From: Haematobia irritans
Lineage: Eukaryota > Arthropoda > Insecta > Diptera > Muscidae
DNA length: 64,000 bases
Assembly: GCF_050003625.1 (NCBI RefSeq)
Contig: NC_134401.1
Location: forward strand, 90,870,852 to 90,934,851
Direction: 5' to 3'
The notes beneath the pieces were generated by a model. That model searched no databases. It saw only the letters and a program-made list of their open reading frames with translations, and was not told the origin of the DNA. This document shows positions 1 to 11,548 of this stretch, in pieces (position 1 is the stretch's first letter; each line of letters begins with the position of its first letter). Both the position numbers and the translations under genes were made by a program.

Positions 1-846
1 CATAATTATATATAGCCCCCTTATAAACCGATTGCCAGATTTGACCTCCGGAGCCCCTTGGAAGGGCAAAGTACACCTGATCCGGTTGAAATTTGGTACG
101 TGGTGTTAGTATATGGCCGCTAACGATCATGCCAAAATTGGTACATATCGGTCTATAGTTAACATATATACAGCCGATCCCCAAAAATAATCTACCAAAA
201 TTTTATTTCTATAGAAAATTTTGTCAAAATTTTATTACTATTCCCAACAAAACTTATGATTACTGGTGGTACCTTCAACTTTTGTGGAAGTGGAAAATCT
301 TACTCAGACTTCAAATCATTGTTGTTGTTGCCATCAATCCCGGTAGTTGCTTTCTTCGCCGTTTTGTGGGTTGTTAAAATTTCGTTTGGCTTAAAAAATA
401 AAATTGCTACATTGTTCTTGTTGGGTGTAATTGGAATTCGGTTGTTGCTACTCTTTTGGGTACAAAAACTAATAATTTAGGTCATATTTAAGTGGGAAGA
501 ATTCCCCAGTCTTTCATTGGATTTTATTACGATTCAAAATTTTGTCAAGATTTTATTTCTACACAAACATTTGTCAACATTTTATTTCTATAGAAAATTT
601 TGTCAAACTGAATTATTTGCGTATTTAATCCGCCTTTTTTTGTTTAGTATACACCCCGTCTGGACTAACTTACAATTGAGAAGACGGTGTTAAGAAGTTT
701 TAAGACACCTTGCCATCGGCAAGTGTTACCGCAACCCAAGTAATTCGATTGTGGATGACAGTCTTTAGTACAAGTTTCTATGCAATCCATGGTGGAGGGT
801 ACATAAGATTCGTCCTGGCCGAACTTACGGCCGTATATACTTGTTT
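1..846 (-). mobile_element. mini-me-like repeat, family A, minus orientation
   Basis: Its left terminus is at 846 and it runs leftward off the window. The terminus reads (minus strand) ACAAGTATATACGGCCGTAA, then a GTACCCTCCACCATGG motif at about 786-801. It is followed by a short stretch of the 29-bp AT minisatellite (about 530-605 and 200-240) and then the ~150-bp monomer (1-180). The same modules in the same order occur at 3236-10780, 15291, 21014 and 63633, which defines the family. I see no protein-coding capacity. Confidence 0.65.
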
Positions 847-1277
847 AAATTTCTTCGTCCAAATGAACTTCCAAGGCACAACTTCTAAAGCAATGCAAAG
901 GATCCAAAAATGGAGTACTTCCGTCCTATGACAAGCTCATTTATAATTCATGGGAGATGAAACAAGTTTGCACTACTACCGGATCACAAAGTCGGGATCA
1001 AAACTACTTTTTTGGAAGTTCTTTTTTAGCTATGATACCAAACGTCTCACGAAATTTGTCCGCTTTTGAGAGTTGTCCTCTTTTCGGAGTATCCAAATAT
1101 AAGAGGTTTCACTGTACAATCGAAGTAGCATTTTCGTAGTTGTAATCAAAATTCAAGCAATCGAAAAAAATATACGGCCAGAACTGATCAACAGAAATGG
1201 TTTCGTCTTCCTTCAGGACAACGCTAGACATATTATGTTTTGAGCAATCATCTCCAAAACATTTGTACACTTCCCCT
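847..1277. other. Unassigned stretch with one transposase relic
   Basis: No gene is visible apart from a short mariner-like relic at 1175-1243. The short open frames have no recognisable domain. Confidence 0.5.
1175..1243 (+). pseudogene. Mariner-like transposase relic
   Basis: One frame reads RPELINRNGFVFLQDNARHI before a stop. This resembles the region around the second catalytic aspartate of mariner transposases (consensus L-H/Q-D-N-A-R-P-H). Neither the first nor the third catalytic motif is found nearby in any frame, so this is a fossil fragment and its subfamily cannot be assigned. Chance resemblance is possible because the match is short. Confidence 0.5.
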
Positions 1278-1419
1278 TTTTATACCCTTCACCACTACTG
1301 TGGTACAGGGTATAATAAGTTTGTGCATTTGTATGTAACGCCAAGAAGGAAAAATCTGAGACCCATCGTTTAGTATACCGATCGTCTTAGAATTAAATTC
1401 TGAGTCGATTTAGCGATGT

Positions 1420-1453
1420 CCGTCTGTCTGTCTGTCTGTCCGTCCGTCTGTCT
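1420..1453 (+). repeat. (GTCY)n microsatellite
   Basis: A run of GTCT/GTCC tetranucleotides sits immediately after the conserved mini-me core ATTTAGCGATGTCC. It is a structural component of the surrounding element. Confidence 0.85.
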
Positions 1454-1878
1454 GTATATGTAATTTTGTGCACAAAGTACAGCTCGCAATTTAAGTCCGA
1501 TCGTCCTCAAATTTGGCATAGGGCCGTTTCTTGGGACAGAGACAATCGCTATTGGTTTTGGAAAAAATCGGTTCAGATTTAGATATGGCTGCCATATATA
1601 TCTTTCGTCCGATTTACACTCTTATGACGACGTAGGCCAAAATTTTACTCTGATTTACGTGAAATGCCGTAGGGATAGTAGAATTAATTGTGGTCAGAAT
1701 CAGTTCATATTTAGATATATAGCTCCCATATATATCGTTCGCCCGGTATAAAATTATGTGGCCCCATTATATGGAACCGAGTTTCACTATAATTTGCCTC
1801 AAATTTTATACAAAGAGTACAACTGATGGTATCGTCAAGTATGACAAATATGGTTGAAATCGGTTGAGATTTAGATAC

Positions 1879-2210
1879 GGTTTCACCGTGGTGCATGCCC
1901 GCCTTGCATACACAAGGTCGTGGGTTCGATTCCTGCTTCGACCGAACACCAAGAAGTTTTTCAGCGGTGTATTATCCCACCTCAGTAATGCTAGTGACAT
2001 TTCTGAGGGTTACAAAGCTTCTCTAAGTGGTTTCACTGCAATGTGGAACGCCGTTCGAACTCCGCTATAGAAAGGAGGTCCCTTGTCATTCAGCTTAACA
2101 TGGAATCGGGCAGCACTCAGTTATAAGAGAGAAGTTCACCAATGTGGTATCACAATGGACTGAATAGTCTAAATAAGCCTGAGAGATTTGGCTGCCACCT
2201 AACCTAACCT
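1879..2210 (+). mobile_element. tRNA-derived SINE (copy 1)
   Basis: The tRNA-like head carries the Pol III B box GGTTCGATTCC. The A-box region is shortened here: about ten bases (AATGGTTAGC in other copies) are missing. The body is shared with copies at 14582, 16357, 28559, 30065 and 44047, and the tail is CCTAACCTAACCT. The 7-bp direct repeat TAGATAC flanks it at both ends, inside a mini-me monomer, which supports insertion by target-primed reverse transcription. Confidence 0.8.
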
Positions 2211-2550
2211 AGATACAGCTCCCATATATAAATAAATTGATTAATATGATTAATATGATCACCGGAGCCCAAGTTTCATTCCGATTTACCTGAAATTTTG
2301 CACTGAGAGTATAATTAACATTTTAGCAATATATGTCAAAATCGTGTTAAAATCTTTTAATATTAAAATATAGCTCTCATATATGTGTAACATACGTTTG
2401 ATTTAGGGAAATATGGTAGAATATTTCATATTTTATACCCATTTCCAATGGAATTTTACTCCAGTTCATAAATACACTTTTGCCAAATTGTATAAAAATG
2501 GCTTAATCATTCCCATCGGTCCCACCCGACTTTCGACTTCACTTATTTAT

Positions 2551-3235
2551 TATAATAGAAATTCGTAGAAATTCTAGTTAATTTGCTTTGTACATATTTA
2601 ACAAATTAAAGTGTGAGATTTATTTGCTACAGAATAAATCATTAAGAATTCAAGAGACCCACCCCTAATCGTAATACTAGACGAATTACAACGTCAATAG
2701 GAAATTACATTATTTCGTATATGTACATATACCAACTTACATTATTTATCAATTCGTTCAAATGGTAGACAGTGATTAGAATGTGTTGTTGTATGAAAAC
2801 TTAATTTATTTTCTCTTGTTTCGTAAAAGGAAGCAAACATATTGTCAAGTAAACACCCACACAAAGTGTGACAAACCAAATACACTTGGAGAAATGCCGA
2901 TATAAAGACAAGTGCAATAAAATGAAACGAATAACCACAACGAAAGCTTGCCCACGTCGAATCAGCCAAGCTTTGCATGGGAGTGTAGAGAAGGAGTCTA
3001 ACCAGAGAATAAAGCTGGCCAGTTTTTGGCCAATCGAATCTGCCGACGATTATGTTTTTTAATTTTTAATTTAATTTTTCAACTTTTTTGCAGCGAAAAG
3101 AATTTTATAAAAATATTGAACAGATACACACGATTTTCATTTTGAGCATCGGAGAATACGGAATTATTGTATTTTCTGTGATTTTTTTTATTAAATGTAG
3201 CACGTGGTTTTTTTATTAAATGTAGCACGTGGTAA
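2551..3235. other. AT-rich stretch without recognisable gene
   Basis: No coding region, RNA or known repeat is recognised. A ~24-bp tandem duplication containing TTAAATGTAGCACGTGGT lies at about 3183-3233. Confidence 0.5.
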
Positions 3236-4390
3236 TTGAAACAAGTATATACGGCCGTAAGTTCGGCCAGGCCGAATCTTATGTACCCTCCACCATGGAT
3301 TGCATAGAAACTTGTACTAAAAACCGATGGCAAGGTATCTTAAAACTTCTTCACCGCCTTCTCAAGTGTAAGCTAGCCCATACGGATTATATATTAAAGA
3401 AAAAAAGGCCGATTAAATACGTATATAATTCAGTGTGTCAAAATTTTCCATTGAAATAAAATCTTGACAAAATTTTCTATACCAATAACATTTTGACAAA
3501 CTTTTCTATAGAAATAAAATTTTGACAAAATTTTCTATAGAAATAAAATCTTTAGAAAATTTTGTATAGTAATAAAATTTTTAGAAATAAAATCTTGACA
3601 AAATTTTGTATAGTAATCAGGGCTGTGGAGTCGACTCCGACTCCGACTCCAGCATTTTTCATCAGCTCGACTCCGGGTAATATAACTAAATCTCATTTTA
3701 ATACCTCTAATTTGTAGTTCTACTGTGGGGGTACCGTAAGTGGATCGATATAAAGTATGGTATTTATTTATGTGTGCAAAAAAGGTCTTAATTTCACATT
3801 AGATGCCAATTGAACTCTATATTTCAAATTTAGGGCAATGTTTAATAAATAAAATAATGATATAAATACCCATCATAATATGAGAAGATACCAACAGTAT
3901 ATGTATTTGTGAACCAAAATTATTGACATTGAGATAGTGTCCTTTAAATTTTTTGCGAGCTATATAAAGGTTTATATTCCCATATGCATGAATTTGAATT
4001 TGAATCGATTTAGACAAAATTGTATATACTTCTACAAAATCTATGTACTTAAAATTTAAATCTAACGTTATGGGACGTAACGCAATTTTAACAAAAAATA
4101 AAAAGTCGGGCGGGCCGATTATAATATACTCTGCACAACTTTGTATTTAGATCTACATTTTGATAAAATCTTAAATCAAACTTCTACAAAATCTCGGGCA
4201 ATATTTGGGAAATATTTATAATTGTTTAGACAATTTCGCAAAAATGCATTTATGATTCATTCATTGAAAAATTTGAAAATTTTAGTCATTTTTACAAGTT
4301 TTCGACTTAGCAGTGAGTATCAGTGAGCATACAAATTTTCTATAGAAATCAAATTTTGACCAAATATATAGAAATAAAATTTGGCAAAAT

Positions 4391-5690
4391 TTTTATACCC
4401 TTCACCACTACTGTGGTACAGGGTATAATAAGTTTGTGCATTTGTATGTAACGCCAAGAAGGAGTAATCATAGACCAACCTTTTAGTATACGGATCGGCT
4501 TAGAATTAAATTCTGAGTCGATTTAGCGATGTCCGTCTGTCTGTCTGTCCGTCTGTCTGTCCGTCTGTCTGTCCGTCTGTCTGTCCGTCTGTCCGTCTGT
4601 CCGTCTGTCTGTCCGTCTGTCCGTCTGTCTGTCTGTCTGTCTGTCTGTCTGTTGATGTATTTTTGTCTGCAAAGTACAGCTCGCAGTTTTAGTCCGATTG
4701 TCCTAAAATTTGGTATAGGGTCCTGTTTCGGCTCAAAGACGATCCCTATTGATTTTGGAAAAAATCGGTTCAGATTTAGATATAGCTGCCATATATATTT
4801 TTCACCGATCTGGTCATAATTGGCGTGTATATCAACCGATCTTCCTCAAATTCCGTACATCCGAATATTTCATGAGTCTCGAAAAACTTGCAAAATATCA
4901 GCTAAATCGGTTCAGATTTAGATATAGCTCCCATATATAGCTTTCGCCCGATTTACACTCATTTGCCCACAGAGGCCAATTTTTTGCTCCGATTTAGTTG
5001 AAATTTTGCGCAGGGAGTAGAATTAGCGTTGTAACTATGCGTGCCAAATTTGCTTGAAATCGGTTCAGATTTGGATATATCTCCCATATAAAGCTTTCGC
5101 CCGATTTACACTCATATGACCACAGAGACCAATTTTTAACTCCGATTTAGTTGAAATTTTGCACAGGGAGTAGAATTAGCATTGTAACTATGCGTGCCAA
5201 ATTTGGTTGAAATCGGTTCAGATTTAGATATAGCTCCCATATATATGTTTTTCCGATTTCCACAAAAATGGTCAAAATACCAACATTTTCCTTGTAAAAT
5301 CGCCACTGCTTAGTCGAAAAGTTGTAAAAATGAATCTAATTTTCCTAAACTTCTAATACATATATATCGAGCGATAAATCATAAATAAACTTTTTCGAAG
5401 TTTCCTTAAAATTGCTTCAGATTTAAACGTTTCCCATATTTTTTTACTAACATTGTGTTCCACCCTAGTGCATTAGCCGACTTAAATTTTGAGTCTATAG
5501 ATTTTGTAGAAGTCTATCAAATTCTTCCAGATCGAGTGATATTTAAATGTATGTATTTGGGACAGACCTTTATATATAGCCCCCAACACATTTGACGGAT
5601 GTGATATGGTATCGAAAATTTAGATCTACAAAGTGGTGCAGGGTATAATATAGTCGGCCCCGCCCGACTTTAGACTTTCCTTACTGGTTT
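4391..5690 (+). mobile_element. mini-me-like repeat, family B (copy B1)
   Basis: A complete copy: left terminus TTTATACCCTTCACCAC, conserved core, long (GTCY)n at about 4530-4655, two to three ~150-bp monomers, and right terminus ending CTTTAGACTTTCCTTACTGG. It is nearly identical to the copy at 7748-9001 in opposite orientation. No protein is encoded; the open frame over the microsatellite is low complexity. Confidence 0.7.
4530..4655 (+). repeat. (GTCY)n microsatellite
   Basis: About 125 bp of GTCT/GTCC repeats, the longest of the mini-me microsatellites in this window. Confidence 0.9.
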
Positions 5691-5897
5691 ATAGAAATAA
5701 ATTATTGCAGAATATTATATAGAAACAAAATTTTGAATAAATTTTCTATAGAAATAAAATTTTGACTAAATTTTATATAGAAAAAATTTTTCTGTAGTAA
5801 TAAAATTTTGAATACATTTTTATAGCAATGAGTATCAGTGAGCATCAGTAAGAAAAAAAATTTGAGAAAATTTGCTATAGAAATAGAATTTGACCAT

Positions 5898-6069
5898 TTT
5901 TATACCCTTCACCACTACTGTGGTACAGGGTATAATAAGTTTGTGCATTTGTATGTAACGCCAAGAAGGAGTAATCATAGACCAACCTGTTAGTATACGG
6001 ATCGGCTTAGAATTAAATTCTGAGTCGATTTAGCGATGTCCGTCTGTCTGTCTGTCCGTCTGTCTGTCC

Positions 6070-6107
<38 letters not shown>

Positions 6108-7355
6108 TGATGTATTTTTGTGTGCAAAGTACAGCTCGCAGTTTTAGTCCGATTGTCCTAAAATTTGGTATAGGGTCCTGTTTCGGCTCAAAGACTATCC
6201 CTATTGATTTTGGAAAAAATCGGTTCAGATTTAGATATAGCTGCCATATGTATTTTTCGCCGATCTGGTCATAATTGGCGTGTATATCAACCGATATTCC
6301 TCAAATTCCGTACATCCGAATCTTTTATGGGTCTCGAAAAACTTGCAAAATACCAGCCAAATCGGTTCAGATTTAGATATAGCTCTCATATATAGCTTTC
6401 GCCCGATTTACACTCATTTGCCCAAAGAGGCCAATTTTTAACTCCGATTTGCTTGAAATTTTGCACAGGGAGTAGAATTAGCATTGTAACTATGCGTGCC
6501 AAATTTGGTTGACATTTGTTCAGATTTGGATATATCTCCCATATATAGCTTTCGCCCGATTTACACTCATATGACCACAGAGGCCAATTTTTAACTCCGA
6601 TTTAGTTGAAATTTTGCACAGGGAGTAGAATTAGCATTGAAACTATGCGTGCCAAATTTGGTTGAAATCGGTTCAGATTTGGATATATCTCCCATATATA
6701 GCTTTCGCCCGATTTACACTCATATGACCACAGAGGCCAATTTTTTACTCCGATTTAGTTGAAATTTTGCACAGGGAGTAGAATTAGCATTGTAGCTATG
6801 CGTGCCAAATTTGGTTGAAATCGGTTCAGATTATATATATCTCCCATATATAGCTTTCGCCCGATTTACACTCATATGACCACAGAGGCCAATTTTTAAC
6901 TCCCATTTAGTTGAAATTTTGCACAGAGAGTATAATTAGCATTGTTGCTATGCGTGCCAAATTTAGTTGAAATCGGTTCAGATTTAGATATAGCTCCCAT
7001 ATATATGTTTTTCTGATTTCGACAAAAATGGTCAAAATACCAACAATTTCCTTGTAAAATCGCCACTGCTTAGTCGCAAAGTTGTAAAAATGACTCTAAT
7101 TTTCCTAAACTTCTAATACGTATATATCGAGCGATAAATCATAAATAAACTTTTGCAAAGTTTCCTTCTCTATAGATTTTGTAGAAGTCTATCAAATTCT
7201 TCCAGATCGAGTGATATTTAAATGTATGTATTTGGGACAAACCTTTATATATAGCACCCAACGGATGTGATATGGTATGGAAAATTTAGATCCACAAAGT
7301 GGTGCAGGGTATAATATAGTCGGCCCCGCCGACTTTAGACTTTCCTTACTGGTTT
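5898..7355 (+). mobile_element. mini-me-like repeat, family B (copy B2)
   Basis: Same ends as B1, with (GTCY)n at about 6039-6106. It has more monomers: the motif TTTGGATATATCTCCCATAT and close variants recur near 6520, 6672 and 6826, a spacing of about 153 bp. The difference in monomer number between B1 and B2 indicates unequal exchange within the element. Confidence 0.7.
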
Positions 7356-7369
7356 CTTATAGAAATAAA

Positions 7370-7747
7370 ATTTTGGAAAAATTATCAATAAAAATAAAAT
7401 TTTAGAAAAATGTTTGTGTAGTAAAGAAAGTTCTGCAAAATGTTCTACAGTAACAAAATTTTGACTAAATTTTCTATAGAAATAACATTTTGACAAAATT
7501 TTCTAATAAAAAAATCTATTACTATAAAATTTTGGCAAAATTTTCTATAGAAATAAAATTTTGATTTACATTTTTATGGAAATAAAATTATCAATAGAAA
7601 TAAAATTTTAACAAAATTTTTGTGTAACAAACAAAATTTTGACTCAATTTTCTATAGAAATAAAATTTTGCAAAATTTTCTATAGAAACAAAATTTTGAC
7701 TCAATTTTCTATAGAAATAAAATTTTGACTAAATTTTCTATAGAAAA
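7370..7747 (+). repeat. 29-bp AT minisatellite array
   Basis: Degenerate copies of the unit made of AAAATTTT, GAC, AAAATTTT, CTATAG, AAAT (29 bp). The sequence lies between mini-me copies B2 and B3. Confidence 0.75.
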
Positions 7748-8784
7748 ACCAGTAAGGAAAGTCTAAAGTCGGGCGGGGCCGACTATATTATACCCTGCAC
7801 CACTTTGTAGATCTAAATTTTCGATACCATATCACATCCGTCAAATGTGTTGGGGGCTATATATAAAGGTCTGTCCCAAATACATACATTTAAATATCAC
7901 TCGATCTGGAAGAATTTGATAGACTTCTACAAAATCTATAGACTCAAAATTTAAGTCGGCTAATGCACTAGGGTGGAACACAATGTTAGTAAAAAAAATA
8001 TGGGAAACGTTTAAATCTGAAGCAATTTTAAGGAAACTTCGAAAAAGTTTATTTATGATTTATCGCTCGATATATATGTATTAGAAGTTTAGGAAAATTA
8101 GATTCATTTTTACAGCTTTTCGACTAAGCAGTGGCGATTTTACAAGGAAAATGTTGGTATTTTGACCATTTTTGTGGAAATCGGAAAAACATATATATGG
8201 GAGCTATATCTAAATCTGAACCGATTTCAACCAAATTTGGCACGCATAGTTACAATGCTAATTCTACTCCCTGTGCAAAATTTCAACTAAATCGGAGTTA
8301 AAAATTGGTCTCTGTGGTCATATGAGTGTAAATCGGGCGAAAGCTTTATATGGGAGATATATCCAAATCTGAACCGATTTCAAGCAAATTTGGCACGCAT
8401 AGTTACAACGCTAATTCTACTCCCTGTGCAAAATTTCAACTAAATCGGAGCAAAAAATTGGCCTCTGTGGGCAAATGAGTGTAAATCGGGCGAAAGCTAT
8501 ATATGGGAGCTATATCTAAATCTGAACCGATTTAGCTGATATTTTGCAAGTTTTTCGAGACTCATGAAATATTCGGATGTACGGAATTTGAGGAAGATCG
8601 GTTGATATACACGCCAATTATGACCAGATCGGTGAAAAATATATATGGCAGCTATATCTAAATCTGAACCGATTTTTTCCAAAATCAATAGGGATCGTCT
8701 TTGAGCCGAAACAGGACCCTATACCAAATTTTAGGACAATCGGACTAAAACTGCGAGCTGTACTTTGCACACAAAAATACATCA

Positions 8785-8818
<34 letters not shown>

Positions 8819-9001
8819 GGACAGACAGACGGACAGACAGACGGACAGACAGACAGACGGACATCGCTAAATCGACTCAGAATTTAATTCTAAGCCGATC
8901 CGTATACTAAAAGGTTGGTCTATGATTACTCCTTCTTGGCGTTACATACAAATGCACAAACTTATTATACCCTGTACCACAGTAGTGGTGAAGGGTATAA
9001 A
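7748..9001 (-). mobile_element. mini-me-like repeat, family B (copy B3)
   Basis: A complete copy in minus orientation, from ACCAGTAAGGAAAGTC at 7748 to GTGGTGAAGGGTATA at 9001. The complementary (GACR)n microsatellite is at about 8783-8862. It is almost the exact reverse complement of B1. Confidence 0.7.
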
Positions 9002-9957
9002 AATATGGGAAACGTTTAAATCTGAAGCAATTTTAAGGAAACTTCGAAAAAGTTTATTTATGATTTATCGCTCGATATATATGTATTAGAAGTTTAGGAA
9101 AATTAGATTCATTTTTACAGCTTTTCGACTAAGCAGTGGCGATTTTACAAGGAAAATGTTGGTATTTTGACCATTTTTGTGGAAATCGGAAAAACATATA
9201 TATGGGAGCTATATCTAAATCTGAACCGATTTCAACCAAATTTGGCACGCATAGTTACAATGCTAATTCTACTCTCTGTGCAAAATTTCAACTAAATCGG
9301 AGTTAAAAATTGGCCTCTGTGGTCATATGAGTGTAAATCGGGCGAAAGCTTTATATGGGAGATATATCCAAATCTGAACCGATTTCAAGCAAATTTGGCA
9401 CGCATAGTTACAACGCTAATTCTATTCCCTATGCAAAATTTCAACTAAATCGGAGCAAAAAATTGGCCTCTGTGGGCAAATGAGTGTAAATCGGGCGAAA
9501 GCTATATATGGGAGCTATATCTAAATCTGAACCAATTTTGATGATATTTTGCAAGTTTTTCGAGACTCATAAAATATTCGGATGTACGGAATTTGAGGAA
9601 GATCGGTTGATATACACGCCAATTATGACCAGATCGGTGAAAAATATATATGGCAGCTATATCTAAATCTGAACCGATTTTTTCCAAAATCAATAGGGAT
9701 CGTCTTTGAGCCGAAACAGGACCCTATACCAAATTTTAGGACAATCGGACTAAAACTGCGAGCTGTACTTTGCACACAAAAATACATCAACAGACAGACG
9801 GACAGACAGACAGACGGACATCGCTAAATCGACTCAAATTTTAATTCTAAGCCGATCCGTATACTAAAAGGTTGGTCTATGATTACTCCTTCTTGGCGTT
9901 ACATACAAATGCACAAACTTATTATACCCTGTACCACAGTAGTGGTGAAGGGTATAA
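9002..9957 (-). mobile_element. mini-me-like repeat, family B (copy B4, partial duplicate of B3)
   Basis: It begins abruptly at AATATGGGAAACGTTTAAAT, the sequence found inside B3 at about 7998, and then follows B3 almost base for base to the GTGGTGAAGGGTATA end. B4 is therefore a ~1-kb tandem duplicate of B3 lacking the first 250 bp. The microsatellite is shorter than in B3. Confidence 0.7.
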
Positions 9958-10780
9958 ATATTTATATAGTAATAAAATTTTGAATAAATTTTTTATAGAA
10001 ATAAAATTGTGACAAAATTTGCTATAGAAATAAAATTTTGATAAAACTTTTTATAGAAATAACATTTTGACAAAATTTTCAATAAAAAGCAACTTTGAAA
10101 AAATTTTCTGTCAATATTCCACATATGAATATGACCTTAAAATAAAATTAAAAAAAAAATAATTTCGATTGTTCGAAATATTTCAAATAAATTTATATGG
10201 GCATTAAAATGGATCGATCCAGCCCATCTGCTAGTCTAACATTCTAGGAAACATAAAAAGATAGCCGTAATTGGAAGTTGATTTTCATTTACAATCATGC
10301 TGTACATTGATCGAATGAATAACGCAATGGAAACTAATTTGCGTAAAAACTTGCTTAGTTACAAAAATGTGAAGTGTTTTAAAAAATTTGGTTTAGCCGG
10401 AGTCGGAGTCGAGCAAAATTTTTACGACTCCGACTCCAGCAAAATCTTCAGACTCCGACTACAAGACTCCGACTCCGGCTCCACAGCCCTGATAGTAATA
10501 AAATTTTGATAAAAATTTCTATAGTAATAAAATGTTGACAAAATTTTCTATAGAAATAAAATTTCGGTAGATTATTTTTGGGGATCGGCTATATATAACT
10601 ATAGACCGGTATGGACCAATTTTGGCATTGTTGTTAGCGGCCATATACTAGCGCAATATACCAAATTTCACTACGTACTAAATTTCAACCGGATCGGATG
10701 AATTTTGCTCCTCCAAGAGCTCTAGAGGTCAAATCTAGGGATCGGTTTAAATGGAGGTTTATATCGCGACTATATGAGGG

Positions 10781-11415
10781 GTCAGAGTTATAATTCCATT
10801 GGAATACTACGGAATTTACTCATATATGGTGTTTAATTTATGCTTGACTGTTTTCCCTATTAAGAAAATATCATATCCCCAGAACTTGATGTAAATAGTA
10901 GAAACCAGTTGTCATTTTATTAAATTAATTTTATTTAATTATATTAAACAAATATTAATCATTAAAACCGCTTTCTTCGGTATCTAATTGTAATTTCGTC
11001 CGTCTGCGTTTGTTGTTCGCTGGATTCCGGTCGCAATTATTAACCGAATTTGATGCAATTTGGTACAAGGTGTTTTCTTGGTAAAAGGTTGAACGCTGTT
11101 GAAGTTGGCAAAAATCGGATCAAAGTTAGTTATAGCCCCCATATATATGTATCGCCCGATTTCGACAAATGAGATCATATTGCTATTATTTTCTATCCGA
11201 TTGACTTCAAATTTAACACAAAGTATTTTTTTATAGTACCTTTAAAGTGTGCAATATTTTATAAAATTCGGTTCAGATTTAGATATAGCTGCCACGTCGC
11301 CAACAAATGTATGTTTCTGTTAGACAAAGTTATGTTTGCATCGGCTCATGGGCGCCGCAAGCTATGCTATACAAATGTAACTTATAACGATAATTATCTA
11401 TTGATGACCATAACA
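10781..11415. other. Unassigned stretch with a degraded mini-me-like fragment
   Basis: A diverged mini-me-like piece is visible at about 10985-11300 (TTCGTCCGTCTGCG, GCCCCCATATATATGTAT, CGGTTCAGATTTAGATATAGC). No gene is recognised. Confidence 0.45.
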
Positions 11416-11485
11416 GCTACGTAGCCCAGTGGATAGTGTGCTGGCTTACAAACTGTGTGGTCCGCTGTTTGAATCCCCGTCCGGC
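11416..11485 (+). tRNA. tRNA-Val(TAC)-like sequence, probably pseudogene or SINE head
   Basis: An A-box-like stretch (GTAGCCCAGTGGATAGTG), a seven-base loop CTTACAA containing TAC at anticodon position, and a degenerate B box (GTTTGAATCCC) appear in the right order and spacing. The acceptor ends do not pair and the anticodon stem is imperfect, so a working tRNA is unlikely. A tRNA-derived SINE head or a decayed gene is more probable. Confidence 0.35.
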
Positions 11486-11548
11486 AAAAGGTAAAATTTA
11501 AAAACAAAATTATAAAATTCAATAATTTCTTCTACAATGTTTGTATTA

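Larger units (their letters stand above)
1278..2550 (+). mobile_element. mini-me-like repeat, family B, with SINE inserted
   Basis: It starts with the family-B terminus (TTTATACCCTTCACCACTAC, able to fold with AGGGTATA just downstream). A conserved core and a (GTCY)n microsatellite at about 1420-1453 follow, then degenerate ~150-bp monomers recognisable by 'GGTTCAGATTTAGATATAGC'. It ends near the CCCGACTTT...CTT motif at about 2527-2545. (GTCY)n next to a conserved core is the signature described for dipteran mini-me elements (established knowledge). A tRNA-derived SINE interrupts a monomer at 1879-2210. Confidence 0.65.
3618..10491. mobile_element. hAT-type non-autonomous element carrying four mini-me copies
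   Basis: The ends are inverted: CAGGGCTGTGGAGTC at the left, and at the right the complement of CAGGGCTGTGGAGCCGG. Both are followed inward by GACTCC/GGAGTC tandem triplets. The block is flanked by the perfect 8-bp direct repeat ATAGTAAT (3610-3617 and 10492-10499). An 8-bp duplication and CAGGG ends are typical of hAT transposons (established knowledge). No hAT transposase or BED zinc finger is seen. The interior is roughly 0.75 kb of unique sequence at the left, mini-me copies from 4391 to 9957, and about 0.5 kb at the right, so the original element was probably a ~1.3-kb passenger enlarged by later insertions. Confidence 0.75.
3236..10780 (+). mobile_element. mini-me-like repeat, family A, split by a hAT-type insertion
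   Basis: The left terminus ACAAGTATATACGGCCGTAA and CCCTCCACCATGG are followed by the 29-bp minisatellite (about 3438-3617). This resumes at 10492-10563 and then changes to the ~150-bp monomer (10570-10780) with the same junction words (TTTTTGGGGATCGGCTATAT) seen in reverse at about 170-200. The 6.87-kb block 3618-10491 interrupts the minisatellite. Without it the element is about 670 bp. The right end is lost. Confidence 0.6.

Noticed and set aside
4529..4819. Open frame with repeated CLSVRLSV residues
   Set aside because: It is a translation of the (GTCY)n microsatellite of a mini-me element.
8497..9693. 63-residue frames repeated in both orientations (MILEKIGSDLDIAAIYIF...)
   Set aside because: They are translations of mini-me monomers; orientation follows the element and no protein family is recognisable.
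11416..11485. Functional tRNA-Val gene
   Set aside because: Acceptor stem does not pair and the B box is degenerate; kept only as tRNA-like.
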